From an uncultured Clostridia bacterium (GTDB lineage: Bacteria; Bacillota; Clostridia; TANB77; CAG-508), in assembly GCA_944386695.1 (NCBI GenBank), contig CALXCB010000012.1, positions 1-34,457 of the forward strand: 34,457 bases of DNA, in the 5' to 3' direction. Position 1 is the first letter of the stretch, and each line of letters begins with the position of its first letter. The notes beneath the pieces were generated by a model. It saw only the letters and a program-made list of their open reading frames with translations. It made no database searches and was not told the DNA's origin. A program made the translations under genes and the position numbers. This document shows positions 1-7,357 of this stretch, one piece after another.

Positions 1-1746
1 AACGATGAAAAACATAAACATTTAATAGGTAAAACAGCACATATTCCTGTAATAGATGTAGAAGTACCTATAATGGCTGATGAAAAGGTGGCAATGGATA
101 AAGGTACAGGTGTTGTTATGTGTTGTACTTTTGGAGATCAAACAGATATTGAATGGTGGAAAAAATATAATTTACCATTAAAATATATATTCACAGATAA
201 TGGAAGAATAATTGATGAAGTTCCTAAATATGGAGGATTAAAAATTAAAGAAGCTAGAAAACAAATAATAGAAGATCTAAAGCAGGGTGGATATATAGTA
301 AAAATAGAAGATCTAGAGCATGAAGTTCAAACACATGAAAGATGTGGCAAAGAAGTAGAATATTCTGTAATGAATCAATGGTTTATAGATATAATGAATC
401 ATAAAGAAGATTTTATAAAAATAGGAAATGAAATAAATTGGCATCCAGCATATATGCATTCTAGATATGATGAATGGGTTAATAATATAGCTTGGGATTG
501 GTGTATATCAAGACAAAGATATTTTGGAGTTCCATTCCCAGTGTGGTATTGCAAAGAATGTGGGGAGCCTGTATTTGCAAAAAAGGAAGATTTACCAGTA
601 AATCCTTTAGTGGATTCTCCAAAATGTGACAAATGTCCAAAGTGTGGTTGTACAGAATTTGTACCAGAAACAGACGTAATGGATACATGGGCAACTTCTT
701 CTGTAACACCACTTATAAATATGAGATATGGAGAAAAAGAAAATTATGAAGATATTTTGAAACCTATGAGTTTAAGGACAAATGCAAGTGAAATTATTCG
801 AACATGGGATTTTTATACAATAGTTAAAAGTTTTTATCATTTTGGACAAAGACCTTGGAATAATGTAATGATTTCTGGATTTGTAATGGCAGGTAAGGGA
901 GAAAAAATTAGTAAAAGTAAAGGTAATAGCAAACATGAGCCAATGGATTTGATCAAACAATATTCAGCAGATGTATTGAGATATTGGGCTGGAACTGGAA
1001 GATTGGGTACTGATATAATATTTAGTGAAGAAACTTTACTTCGTGGTAAAAAATTAATAAATAAAATATGGAATGTATCTAAGTTTATAGAAATGCATTT
1101 AACAGATTATGAAGATAAAAAATTCAATGATTTTGAATATGTTGACAAATGGATATTAGGTCGTTTTCAAGAAATGGAAAAATCATTCCTAATTTATTTA
1201 GATGACTATGAAGTTGGATTAGCATTAAACATATTAGAAAAATTTTTCTGGGAATTTTGTGATAACTATATTGAAATAGTAAAACATAGATTATATAGAC
1301 CAGAAGAATTTGGAGATATTCCAAGATATAGTGGTCAAAAAACAGTGTATACAATTTTATATAAATTATTACAGGATTTCAGCATTTTCTTCCCATTTAT
1401 AACTGAAGAAATATTCCAAGAAATATATCATACAGATAAATCAATACATATTACTGAAATAAAACCTTTAAATTATATTTTTAATAAAGAAATAGAATTA
1501 GGTGATCAAATGATAGAAATTATTAGTCAAGCTAGAGGCGCAAAAACAAACACTAATGTATCTTTGAAAACACCTATAAAAAAATTGTCAATAGGAGTAA
1601 GTAAAGAACTAGAAGAAGCAATAAATAAGGCAATTAAAGATTTTAAAGCAACTTTGTTTATTGAAAATTTAGAAACTAAAATTATAAGCAAAGATAGTTT
1701 TGAAGTATATGATATAGAGCTAAATTTAGAAGGCAAAACCAAATAA
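1..1746 (+). CDS. valS: Valyl-tRNA synthetase, C-terminal part (5' end outside window)
   Basis: This class I aminoacyl-tRNA synthetase charges tRNA-Val in the cytoplasm. The frame is open from base 1, so the N-terminus, including the HIGH motif, lies upstream. Visible are the end of the CP1 editing domain (GTGVVMCCTFGDQTDIEWW, about residues 37-55 of the fragment), a Cys-rich zinc-ribbon-like segment (CKECG and CDKCPKCGC, about residues 185-220), DTWATSSVTPLI, and the KMSKS loop as KISKSKGN (bases about 904-927). An anticodon-binding helical domain follows, starting near DKWILGRF. The protein stops soon after that domain, without the long C-terminal coiled-coil arm typical of most bacterial ValS. 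From memory, the CTFGDxTDIEWW and DTWxxSSxxPL signatures match archaeal-type ValS, also known from Rickettsia, better than the Bacillus type. ValS identity is certain; the subtype is inferred. Confidence 0.95.
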   Translation, partial: NDEKHKHLIGKTAHIPVIDVEVPIMADEKVAMDKGTGVVMCCTFGDQTDIEWWKKYNLPLKYIFTDNGRIIDEVPKYGGLKIKEARKQIIEDLKQGGYIVKIEDLEHEVQTHERCGKEVEYSVMNQWFIDIMNHKEDFIKIGNEINWHPAYMHSRYDEWVNNIAWDWCISRQRYFGVPFPVWYCKECGEPVFAKKEDLPVNPLVDSPKCDKCPKCGCTEFVPETDVMDTWATSSVTPLINMRYGEKENYEDILKPMSLRTNASEIIRTWDFYTIVKSFYHFGQRPWNNVMISGFVMAGKGEKISKSKGNSKHEPMDLIKQYSADVLRYWAGTGRLGTDIIFSEETLLRGKKLINKIWNVSKFIEMHLTDYEDKKFNDFEYVDKWILGRFQEMEKSFLIYLDDYEVGLALNILEKFFWEFCDNYIEIVKHRLYRPEEFGDIPRYSGQKTVYTILYKLLQDFSIFFPFITEEIFQEIYHTDKSIHITEIKPLNYIFNKEIELGDQMIEIISQARGAKTNTNVSLKTPIKKLSIGVSKELEEAINKAIKDFKATLFIENLETKIISKDSFEVYDIELNLEGKTK

Positions 1747-1781
1747 GACAAGTTGATATTTTATATAAAAATTGTTAATTT

Positions 1782-1830
1782 AAGAAATCATTCTAAAATT
1801 TATTTTTAAATTATAGAATGATTTCTTTTT
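1782..1830 (+). terminator. Rho-independent terminator after valS
   Basis: A 14-bp perfect stem (AAGAAATCATTCTA at 1782-1795, complement at 1814-1827) is followed by a short T run. It lies 36 bp after the valS stop. Confidence 0.85.
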
Positions 1831-1902
1831 GCTATATTTATAATTTTTTTATTAAGATTATTATAAAACAAAGATTGTAAAATATGGATTTTTTGAGAAA
1901 AG

Positions 1903-1931
1903 TTGACATAATTCTAAAAAAGGAGTATAAT
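1903..1931 (+). promoter_or_regulatory. Consensus sigma-A-type promoter for the secreted hydrolase
   Basis: TTGACA (1903-1908) and TATAAT (1926-1931) are separated by exactly 17 bp, a perfect housekeeping promoter. It lies about 50 bp upstream of the hydrolase start. Confidence 0.85.
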
Positions 1932-1982
1932 TTAAAATAGTAAAATTAACTCGAAAAATAAAATATGGGGGAGGTAATAGTT

Positions 1983-3383
1983 ATGAATAAAAAATTTCTA
2001 TCAATTATAACAAAGGTTATTATAATATGGATAGTCTTTATATTATGTATGTCGAGTAGTGTTAAAGCTTTTAATATATATAACTATTCAAGCTTAAGAA
2101 ATATGATAAAAGAATATTATAATAACAGAAATGAAGAAACTCAACATAGTGAGCAACAAGAAGTAGTAAAGCCAGATGATAAAAATGAAGAAGCAACAGA
2201 AAGTGAAGAATACAAATTGACTGAATTAAAAAGAGATTTAGAAGTTATGAAAAGTTCAGGAAATTATAGCATAAACGATATCTCTGGATTAATTGATAAA
2301 TTACCTCAAGGAGAAGATAAAACAATTTTAAATGCAATTAAAGAGATGTTTGTAAAATTACAAGAAACATTTAAGAAAATCGATCTTAAATCACTACTAG
2401 ATAAGCTTATAGATGCAATAACCTCATTGATGGGAGGAGGATCTAGCTCAAGTTTACCTGTAGAAGCCACATCAATATATATGACATCAGATACTGCAGG
2501 AAGATTTGCTGGAGAAGATTATAATGTAAAACTTCATGCTAATATATATAAACATGTTGATGAAAGTGGAAATGAAGATTCTGATAAATGGGTTTTATTA
2601 ATTCATCCATTTATGCTAAATGGTAGTATGATAGTAAATAAGTTAGGACCATATTATTATGAAAAAGGATATAATATTATAGCACCAGATTTAAGAAGTT
2701 TTGGAGATAGTGAAGGGGAAGTTGCACTTGGATTTTTAGAAAGTCTAGATATTTATGATTGGTTAGAATTACTAAATAGTGACTACAAACCTAGTCAAGT
2801 AATGGTTCATGGTATATCTTTAGGTGGAGCAACAACTAATTTTTTATCAGGAATTGATCAATTTATAGCTAATGGACCTACTAAAATAGATAAACAGCTA
2901 AAGAGTTTAAGAGAACTTAAAGTAATAGGATTAGTTGAAGATTGTGGATACACAAATATGACAGAATTTGCAGGGGAAAGTTTCTTATTAAATTTAAATA
3001 TTGGTTTAACAGAAGAGAATTTCGATTATTATAGTGATGCAACAAATAGTTTAAAATATTGCAATATTCCAATATTGATAATACATGGAAGTAATGATAC
3101 AACAGTTGATCCAGAAAACGCAAATACAGTAGCAAATACAGTAAAAGGATATAAAGAAAGTTGGATAATTGATGGAGGAGTACATGCCTCTATCATAGTA
3201 GGAATGAATGCAGAAGAATATAAAGAACATGTACAAAGTTTTATAGATAAATGTAATAATGGAGATTTAGAAATACCAGAAGAGGTTAAACCAGAAGAGC
3301 CAGAAATTGAAACAGAAGAAAATAAGAATTTGGGAATATTTGAAAAGATATTTAAATATTTTATGCCATGGCATAGTAGATAA
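1983..3383 (+). CDS. Secreted alpha/beta hydrolase
   Basis: This is an exported serine hydrolase of the alpha/beta-hydrolase fold; the substrate is unknown. The start at 1983 is preferred because the ATG at 1965 lies inside the ribosome binding site (GGGGGAGG). The protein of 466 aa begins with a signal peptide (basic MNKK, hydrophobic stretch to about residue 28, likely cleavage after VKA). A charged, helical linker of roughly 110 residues follows, then the hydrolase core. Visible core elements are the oxyanion region LLIHPFMLNG, the strand NIIAPDLRSFGDSEG, the nucleophile elbow HGISLGG (Ser about 279), the acid motif HGSNDTTVDP and the catalytic His in GGVHAS. This order matches peptidase S9/S33-like or cinnamoyl-esterase-like hydrolases. 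The C-terminal tail is Glu/Pro-rich with no sortase motif. The gene is monocistronic between its own promoter and terminator. Confidence 0.85.
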   Translation: MNKKFLSIITKVIIIWIVFILCMSSSVKAFNIYNYSSLRNMIKEYYNNRNEETQHSEQQEVVKPDDKNEEATESEEYKLTELKRDLEVMKSSGNYSINDISGLIDKLPQGEDKTILNAIKEMFVKLQETFKKIDLKSLLDKLIDAITSLMGGGSSSSLPVEATSIYMTSDTAGRFAGEDYNVKLHANIYKHVDESGNEDSDKWVLLIHPFMLNGSMIVNKLGPYYYEKGYNIIAPDLRSFGDSEGEVALGFLESLDIYDWLELLNSDYKPSQVMVHGISLGGATTNFLSGIDQFIANGPTKIDKQLKSLRELKVIGLVEDCGYTNMTEFAGESFLLNLNIGLTEENFDYYSDATNSLKYCNIPILIIHGSNDTTVDPENANTVANTVKGYKESWIIDGGVHASIIVGMNAEEYKEHVQSFIDKCNNGDLEIPEEVKPEEPEIETEENKNLGIFEKIFKYFMPWHSR

Positions 3384-3425
3384 GAAATTCTTAATTGAAA
3401 TGTTACAATAGTGTAATAATTTTGT

Positions 3426-3469
3426 AAAAAACTTGTAATATAAATGAAATTATATTACAAGTTTTTTTT
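3426..3469 (+). terminator. Rho-independent terminator after the hydrolase gene
   Basis: A near-perfect stem of about 15 bp (AACTTGTAATATAA and its complement around a short loop) is followed by a run of eight T at 3462-3469. Confidence 0.85.
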
Positions 3470-3516
3470 ATTGACTTTATATAGCATAAATATTAAAATA
3501 AAAAAAGAGATTAAAA

Positions 3517-3783
3517 GGTAGTGTAAATTAATTTATGAAAAAATGGTAGACATAAATTGATTAAGGCTTATCCTCTAACTTGATTAGAATATGCTTTATA
3601 AAATTTTATAAAGGCTGAAATGAATAGGCTTTGCCTAGCCTTTACAAAATTTTAAAAGCACATAGCTTTTAGTTAAGAGGATACATAATTAATTTAGTCT
3701 AAGGGGGGGAAAAGGTTGTTTTGACAGAAATGCTTTAATATCAACACTTTAAGCCACTTTTTGTATAAAAACTTTACACAACC
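3517..3783. mobile_element. MITE-like non-coding element with terminal inverted repeats and a 10-bp target duplication
   Basis: The 267-bp segment starts GGTAGTGTAAA and ends TTTACACAACC, so the ends are inverted repeats matching at 10 of 11 positions. It is flanked on both sides by the same 10 bp, GAGATTAAAA (3507-3516 and 3784-3793), as expected for a target-site duplication. The inside folds as nested arms: 3524-3537 with 3684-3696, 3569-3580 with 3671-3683, and a long imperfect stem 3592-3616 with 3637-3660. No coding frame of note is present. The TGTGTAAA end resembles those of IS256/Mutator-type elements, which make 8-9 bp duplications; that assignment is inference. It fills most of the 423-bp gap before the surface protein gene and ends 12 bp before its GGGAGG site. 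TCAACA (3741-3746) and TATAAA (3764-3769) near the right end could form a promoter. Confidence 0.75.
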
Positions 3784-3806
3784 GAGATTAAAAAGGGAGG
3801 ATTTAT

Positions 3807-6134
3807 ATGCAAAAGATTAATTACAAAATATTAAACATATTAACAATTTTAATAATTTTATTTTATTTATTTACATCAAATTTTGTAGTTGCAACAAATG
3901 AAAATCAAATAAAAGGACTAACAGTAGAAAAAATTTCAAACCCAAATTCTGGAGAGGGAGAAGCAGATGGACTTATAACTGGAGGAAATAGAGAAACAAG
4001 CTATGCATGGGCAATGGCGGCAAGAGGAAATTATGTATATATAGGGACAAATAAAAATATAGTAGGAAGTGTAGTAGATGCATTTGTACAAGCGCTAGTT
4101 AGTGCTGGAATATCAGATGATGTTGCTTGGAATTTAATTAATAGTATGACAAATAGTGAAATACCAAGACCAACAACTGAAACTGGTGGAGAAATATTTA
4201 AATGTGATATGGACACAGGAGAAATTGAATTAATTTATACAGCTGAAAAAAATGTCGCATTTAGAATGGCAATAGAATTTGATGGAAATTTATATTTTGG
4301 TTCATATTGTTCCGATACAACACAAGATAATTACATATATAAAATAGATGAAAATGATAAAATTTCAGTTGCATTTACTTCAGAAAATGGAACAAGTTTG
4401 AGAGCATCTTGTATATATGATGATATGTTATTATTTGGTGGAGTAGATTCGAGAGAAGAACTTGAGGAAGGATATGAAGATTGTCAAAAATTAGGAATAG
4501 TAAAAAAAGATCCTAATGATGACACTAAGTGGGATAGAATAGCAGATTACAAAGATTTTGGCGAGTATGCGTCAGACGAAGCAGTATTTAGTAATGTTAC
4601 AAGTCCAATATGGGATATTTGCTCATATGATGGCTATGTTTGGGCAACTGTGCCAAATAGTAAAGGAATTGCAATGTTTAAGGGCCATGTAGCAGAAGGA
4701 AATGAGACACCAAATGAATATGGTTGGTATTGGACAGAGGTAATTGGTAAAAATAATGGAATAAATAATTTGGGATTGGCAGAAACAACAGAAGGTTATA
4801 CAGATGATAGAGCAGGACTAGTTTCAATGGCTGCTACTCCAGTTGTATTTAAAGATCAATTATATTTAATGAATTTTGATAATACTATTTCAGCCGAACT
4901 AGCAGCAGTTACTGGTATAGTATCAAAATTAGCAGGACAAGATGTCAAACCGAGCGAATACTTAAAAACAATGTATACAACTTTAAATAATTCTCAAAAG
5001 TTGTGGAAATACGATGATGCAAGTGGCAAATTTGAGGAAGTAGAAGGATTTTCAGAATATATGCAAGATAATTGTATAGAATATGTTTGGAGAGCAGAAA
5101 CATATAATGGAAAATTATACATAACTACAATGGATTCAGCAGTATTATATAATTATGTAACAAATCTAAAAGGAAGTTATTTTACTGATTTGACAGATGA
5201 GGAGATAGATAATTTATTATCAAAAATAGATGAATTGAATTCATTACTAGATAACTTTGGATCAGCACTAGAAAATGCAGATCAGATAAAAACATTATTA
5301 ACAAATCTAAAAGAGATGTTGGAAGAATATAAAACTGTAGCAGATGACAATATTAAATTTTATGAGTTTGTAATTAAATATGAGGAAATAATAAATCAAA
5401 TAGAAGCATTAGGATCAAGCGAAGATTCGATATTAAATATGGCGGGAGAGGAATTCCAAGAGCTATATAATAGAGTAGACTGGACAGGTTTAAAAATGTA
5501 TTCTTATATAGCAAAAACTATAAAAAATGATACATGGGGATTTGACCTTCTAAGAACCTCAGATGGAGAAAATTTCGAGGTAGTGACTGATAGCGGGTTT
5601 GGCGATAAATACAATTATGGAGGACGTTCGTTGCTAGCTACTGAAAAAGGATTATATGTTGGAACTGCTAATCCTTTCTATGGAGCTCAATTATGGAGAA
5701 TAACAGAAGAATCTGAATCTAATCCAGGAGAAGAAGACCCAGGTGAGGAAAATCCAGGTGAAGAAAACCCGGGAGAAGAAAATCCAGGTGAAGAGAATCC
5801 GGGAGAAGAAAACCCAGGGGAAGAAAATCCGGGTGAAGAACAAGATCAAACACCTATTCCTGATAATCCAGATAAGGATGATGCAATAAAAGATTTTCAA
5901 AATGATGTTGAGGATCCTAATCAAGTACAAGCAAATTTGAATAACCTAAATAATATAAGTAATTTAAGTAATTCAAATAATCGATCGGGATATTCGGTCG
6001 AAGAAGATGGAACTGTTTCCCCTAGTGTACTACCAGACACGGGAGAAATATATATAATTGCTATAATGGGAATTGTAGTAGTAGCGCTGGTATTTTTCGG
6101 AATAAAATACTTTAGATATAGAGATATAAAATAG
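3807..6134 (+). CDS. LPXTG-anchored surface protein, probable beta-propeller type
   Basis: This is a large cell-wall protein of 775 aa. A signal peptide covers about residues 1-30 (hydrophobic ILTILIILFYLFTSNFVVA). The ectodomain shows recurring Tyr/Gly-rich strand patterns (GNYVYIGTN, GNLYFGSY, DGYVWATV, NGKLYITT, KGLYVGTANPFYGAQLWRI), which suggests a beta-propeller. A helical, coiled-coil-like insertion lies at about residues 460-540. Near the C-terminus are eight five-residue (N/D)PGEE repeats (639-678), an Asn-rich spacer, the sortase signal LPDTG (742-746), a hydrophobic helix and a basic tail (KYFRYRDIK). This layout is the classic sortase-A substrate arrangement. The ligand or enzymatic role is not recognisable. 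The ATG follows AAGGGAGG with good spacing; the promoter may lie in the inserted element just upstream. A terminator follows directly. Confidence 0.85.
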   Translation: MQKINYKILNILTILIILFYLFTSNFVVATNENQIKGLTVEKISNPNSGEGEADGLITGGNRETSYAWAMAARGNYVYIGTNKNIVGSVVDAFVQALVSAGISDDVAWNLINSMTNSEIPRPTTETGGEIFKCDMDTGEIELIYTAEKNVAFRMAIEFDGNLYFGSYCSDTTQDNYIYKIDENDKISVAFTSENGTSLRASCIYDDMLLFGGVDSREELEEGYEDCQKLGIVKKDPNDDTKWDRIADYKDFGEYASDEAVFSNVTSPIWDICSYDGYVWATVPNSKGIAMFKGHVAEGNETPNEYGWYWTEVIGKNNGINNLGLAETTEGYTDDRAGLVSMAATPVVFKDQLYLMNFDNTISAELAAVTGIVSKLAGQDVKPSEYLKTMYTTLNNSQKLWKYDDASGKFEEVEGFSEYMQDNCIEYVWRAETYNGKLYITTMDSAVLYNYVTNLKGSYFTDLTDEEIDNLLSKIDELNSLLDNFGSALENADQIKTLLTNLKEMLEEYKTVADDNIKFYEFVIKYEEIINQIEALGSSEDSILNMAGEEFQELYNRVDWTGLKMYSYIAKTIKNDTWGFDLLRTSDGENFEVVTDSGFGDKYNYGGRSLLATEKGLYVGTANPFYGAQLWRITEESESNPGEEDPGEENPGEENPGEENPGEENPGEENPGEENPGEEQDQTPIPDNPDKDDAIKDFQNDVEDPNQVQANLNNLNNISNLSNSNNRSGYSVEEDGTVSPSVLPDTGEIYIIAIMGIVVVALVFFGIKYFRYRDIK
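5721..5840 (+). repeat. In-gene 15-bp tandem repeat coding for (N/D)PGEE x8
   Basis: Eight consecutive 15-bp units encode NPGEE or DPGEE. The units differ at synonymous positions (CCA/CCG/CCC, GGA/GGT/GGG), so the array is not freshly amplified. It forms an acidic, Pro/Gly-rich spacer before the cell-wall anchor. Confidence 0.9.
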
Positions 6135-6138
6135 TATG

Positions 6139-6180
6139 AAAATGGTTTAAATTGTAACAGGTTTAAACCATTTTATTTTT
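6139..6180 (+). terminator. Rho-independent terminator after the surface protein gene
   Basis: The stem AAAATGGTTTAAA pairs with TTTAAACCATTTT around a 10-nt loop and is followed by a T-rich tract. Confidence 0.85.
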
Positions 6181-6182
6181 TG

Positions 6183-6196
6183 CGAAAAAACGTTTG
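6183..6196. promoter_or_regulatory. Possible LexA (SOS) box
   Basis: CGAAAAAACGTTTG fits the Gram-positive LexA/DinR consensus (CGAACRNRYGTTYG-like) except at one half-site C position and one wobble position. It lies just upstream of the -35 of the nuclease/ATPase operon, which is a plausible SOS target. The match is imperfect and judged by eye. Confidence 0.4.
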
Positions 6197-6205
6197 TAAA
6201 AAGTG

Positions 6206-6234
6206 TTGACAACAAAAAATCTTTTTGATAATAT
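6206..6234 (+). promoter_or_regulatory. Promoter of the SbcD/YhaO-YhaN-like operon
   Basis: A perfect -35 TTGACA (6206-6211) is followed by overlapping -10 candidates: GATAAT at 6227-6232 (15-bp spacer, 5/6 match) and TAATAT at 6229-6234 (17-bp spacer, 4/6 match). Confidence 0.65.
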
Positions 6235-6266
6235 GTGTAAATAAAAAAGAGAGGAAGAAAAAATTA

Positions 6267-7355
6267 ATGAAAATAATACACTGTAGTGATTTACATCTAG
6301 ATTCAAAAATGAAAAGTAATCTTGATAGTCAAAAGGCAAAAGAAAGAAGAAATGAAATTTTAATAACATATCAAAATATGGTACAATATGCTGCTGATAA
6401 TGATGTAAAAGCAATAATAATTGCAGGAGATATGTTTGACAAAAAAAATATAACTATGAAAGCAAGAAATATAGTATTAGATAGTATAAATGCAAATAGC
6501 CAAATAGACTTTATATATTTAAAAGGAAATCATGATGAATTAAGTTTTATAGAAGAAATAGATCAGATACCAGAAAATTTAAAATTATTCAATACAAAAA
6601 AATGGCAAACCTATAGATATGGAAATATAACAATTTCAGGAATAGAATTTGGAGAACTTAATAGTTATGAAATTTGTAGTACATTAATACTAAATAAGAA
6701 TGATATAAATATAGTTACATTACATGGGCAAGAATCAAATTATGATCAAAAAGATAAATCAGAAATAATAAATTTACAAGAATTAAAAAATAAAAATATT
6801 GATTATTTAGCATTAGGTCATATTCATAAATTCAAACAAGGAAAATTGGACAATCGAGGAATATATTGCTACTCAGGATGCTTAGAGGGAAGAGGATTTG
6901 ATGAATGTGGAGAAAAAGGGTTTGTATTATTAGATATAAAAGAAGATACAAAAACTATTGAATCTAAGTTTATACCATTTGCAGGAAGAATTTTATATGA
7001 AATACATGTAGATGTTAGTAATACTACAACAACACTAGAAACAAAAGCAAAGATTGATGAAAAATTAAAAAATATAGAAGAGAAAGCACTAGTAAAAATA
7101 GTATTAGAAGGAAAAGTAGAAGTAGATTCAGAAAGAGATATTGCTTATTTAGAAAAACAATACAATCAAATTTACTATTTTGCTAAAATTTATGACGAAA
7201 CGACTCTAAAAATAGATTATATGTCATACGAAAATGATATATCCCTAAAGGGAGAATTTATAAGACTAGTATTAAGTCAAAATTTAACAGAAGAAGAGCA
7301 AAGAAAAATAATTGTAACAGGGATAAAAGCACTTTCTGGAGAGGAGGTAATATAA
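6267..7355 (+). CDS. Metallophosphoesterase, SbcD/YhaO-like DNA repair nuclease subunit
   Basis: This protein of 362 aa is probably the nuclease subunit of an Mre11/SbcD-type complex acting on DNA ends. The calcineurin-like metal-binding motifs appear in order: SDLHLD (Asp8, His10), AGDMFD, KGNHDE, LHGQES and GHIHKF. A shorter C-terminal domain follows. The start at 6267 is chosen because the protein then begins MKIIHCSDLH, as is usual for the family, with AGAGAGGAAG about 10 bp upstream; a TTG at 6225 overlaps the promoter. The stop is followed after 2 bp by the ATPase gene, the usual pairing of nuclease and ATPase subunits. The short ATPase and general form favour the Bacillus YhaO/YhaN type over canonical SbcDC. 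Confidence 0.88.
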   Translation: MKIIHCSDLHLDSKMKSNLDSQKAKERRNEILITYQNMVQYAADNDVKAIIIAGDMFDKKNITMKARNIVLDSINANSQIDFIYLKGNHDELSFIEEIDQIPENLKLFNTKKWQTYRYGNITISGIEFGELNSYEICSTLILNKNDINIVTLHGQESNYDQKDKSEIINLQELKNKNIDYLALGHIHKFKQGKLDNRGIYCYSGCLEGRGFDECGEKGFVLLDIKEDTKTIESKFIPFAGRILYEIHVDVSNTTTTLETKAKIDEKLKNIEEKALVKIVLEGKVEVDSERDIAYLEKQYNQIYYFAKIYDETTLKIDYMSYENDISLKGEFIRLVLSQNLTEEEQRKIIVTGIKALSGEEVI

Positions 7356-7357
7356 TT

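Noticed and set aside
1965..1982. ATG start of the secreted hydrolase at 1965
   Set aside because: It lies within the ribosome binding site; the signal peptide begins naturally at 1983.
5721..5840. CRISPR-like array
   Set aside because: The 15-bp units have no spacers and are in frame within a surface protein gene.
6225..6266. TTG start for the SbcD/YhaO-like gene
   Set aside because: The codon overlaps the -10 region and the added residues are not family-like; MKIIHCSDLH at 6267 is.
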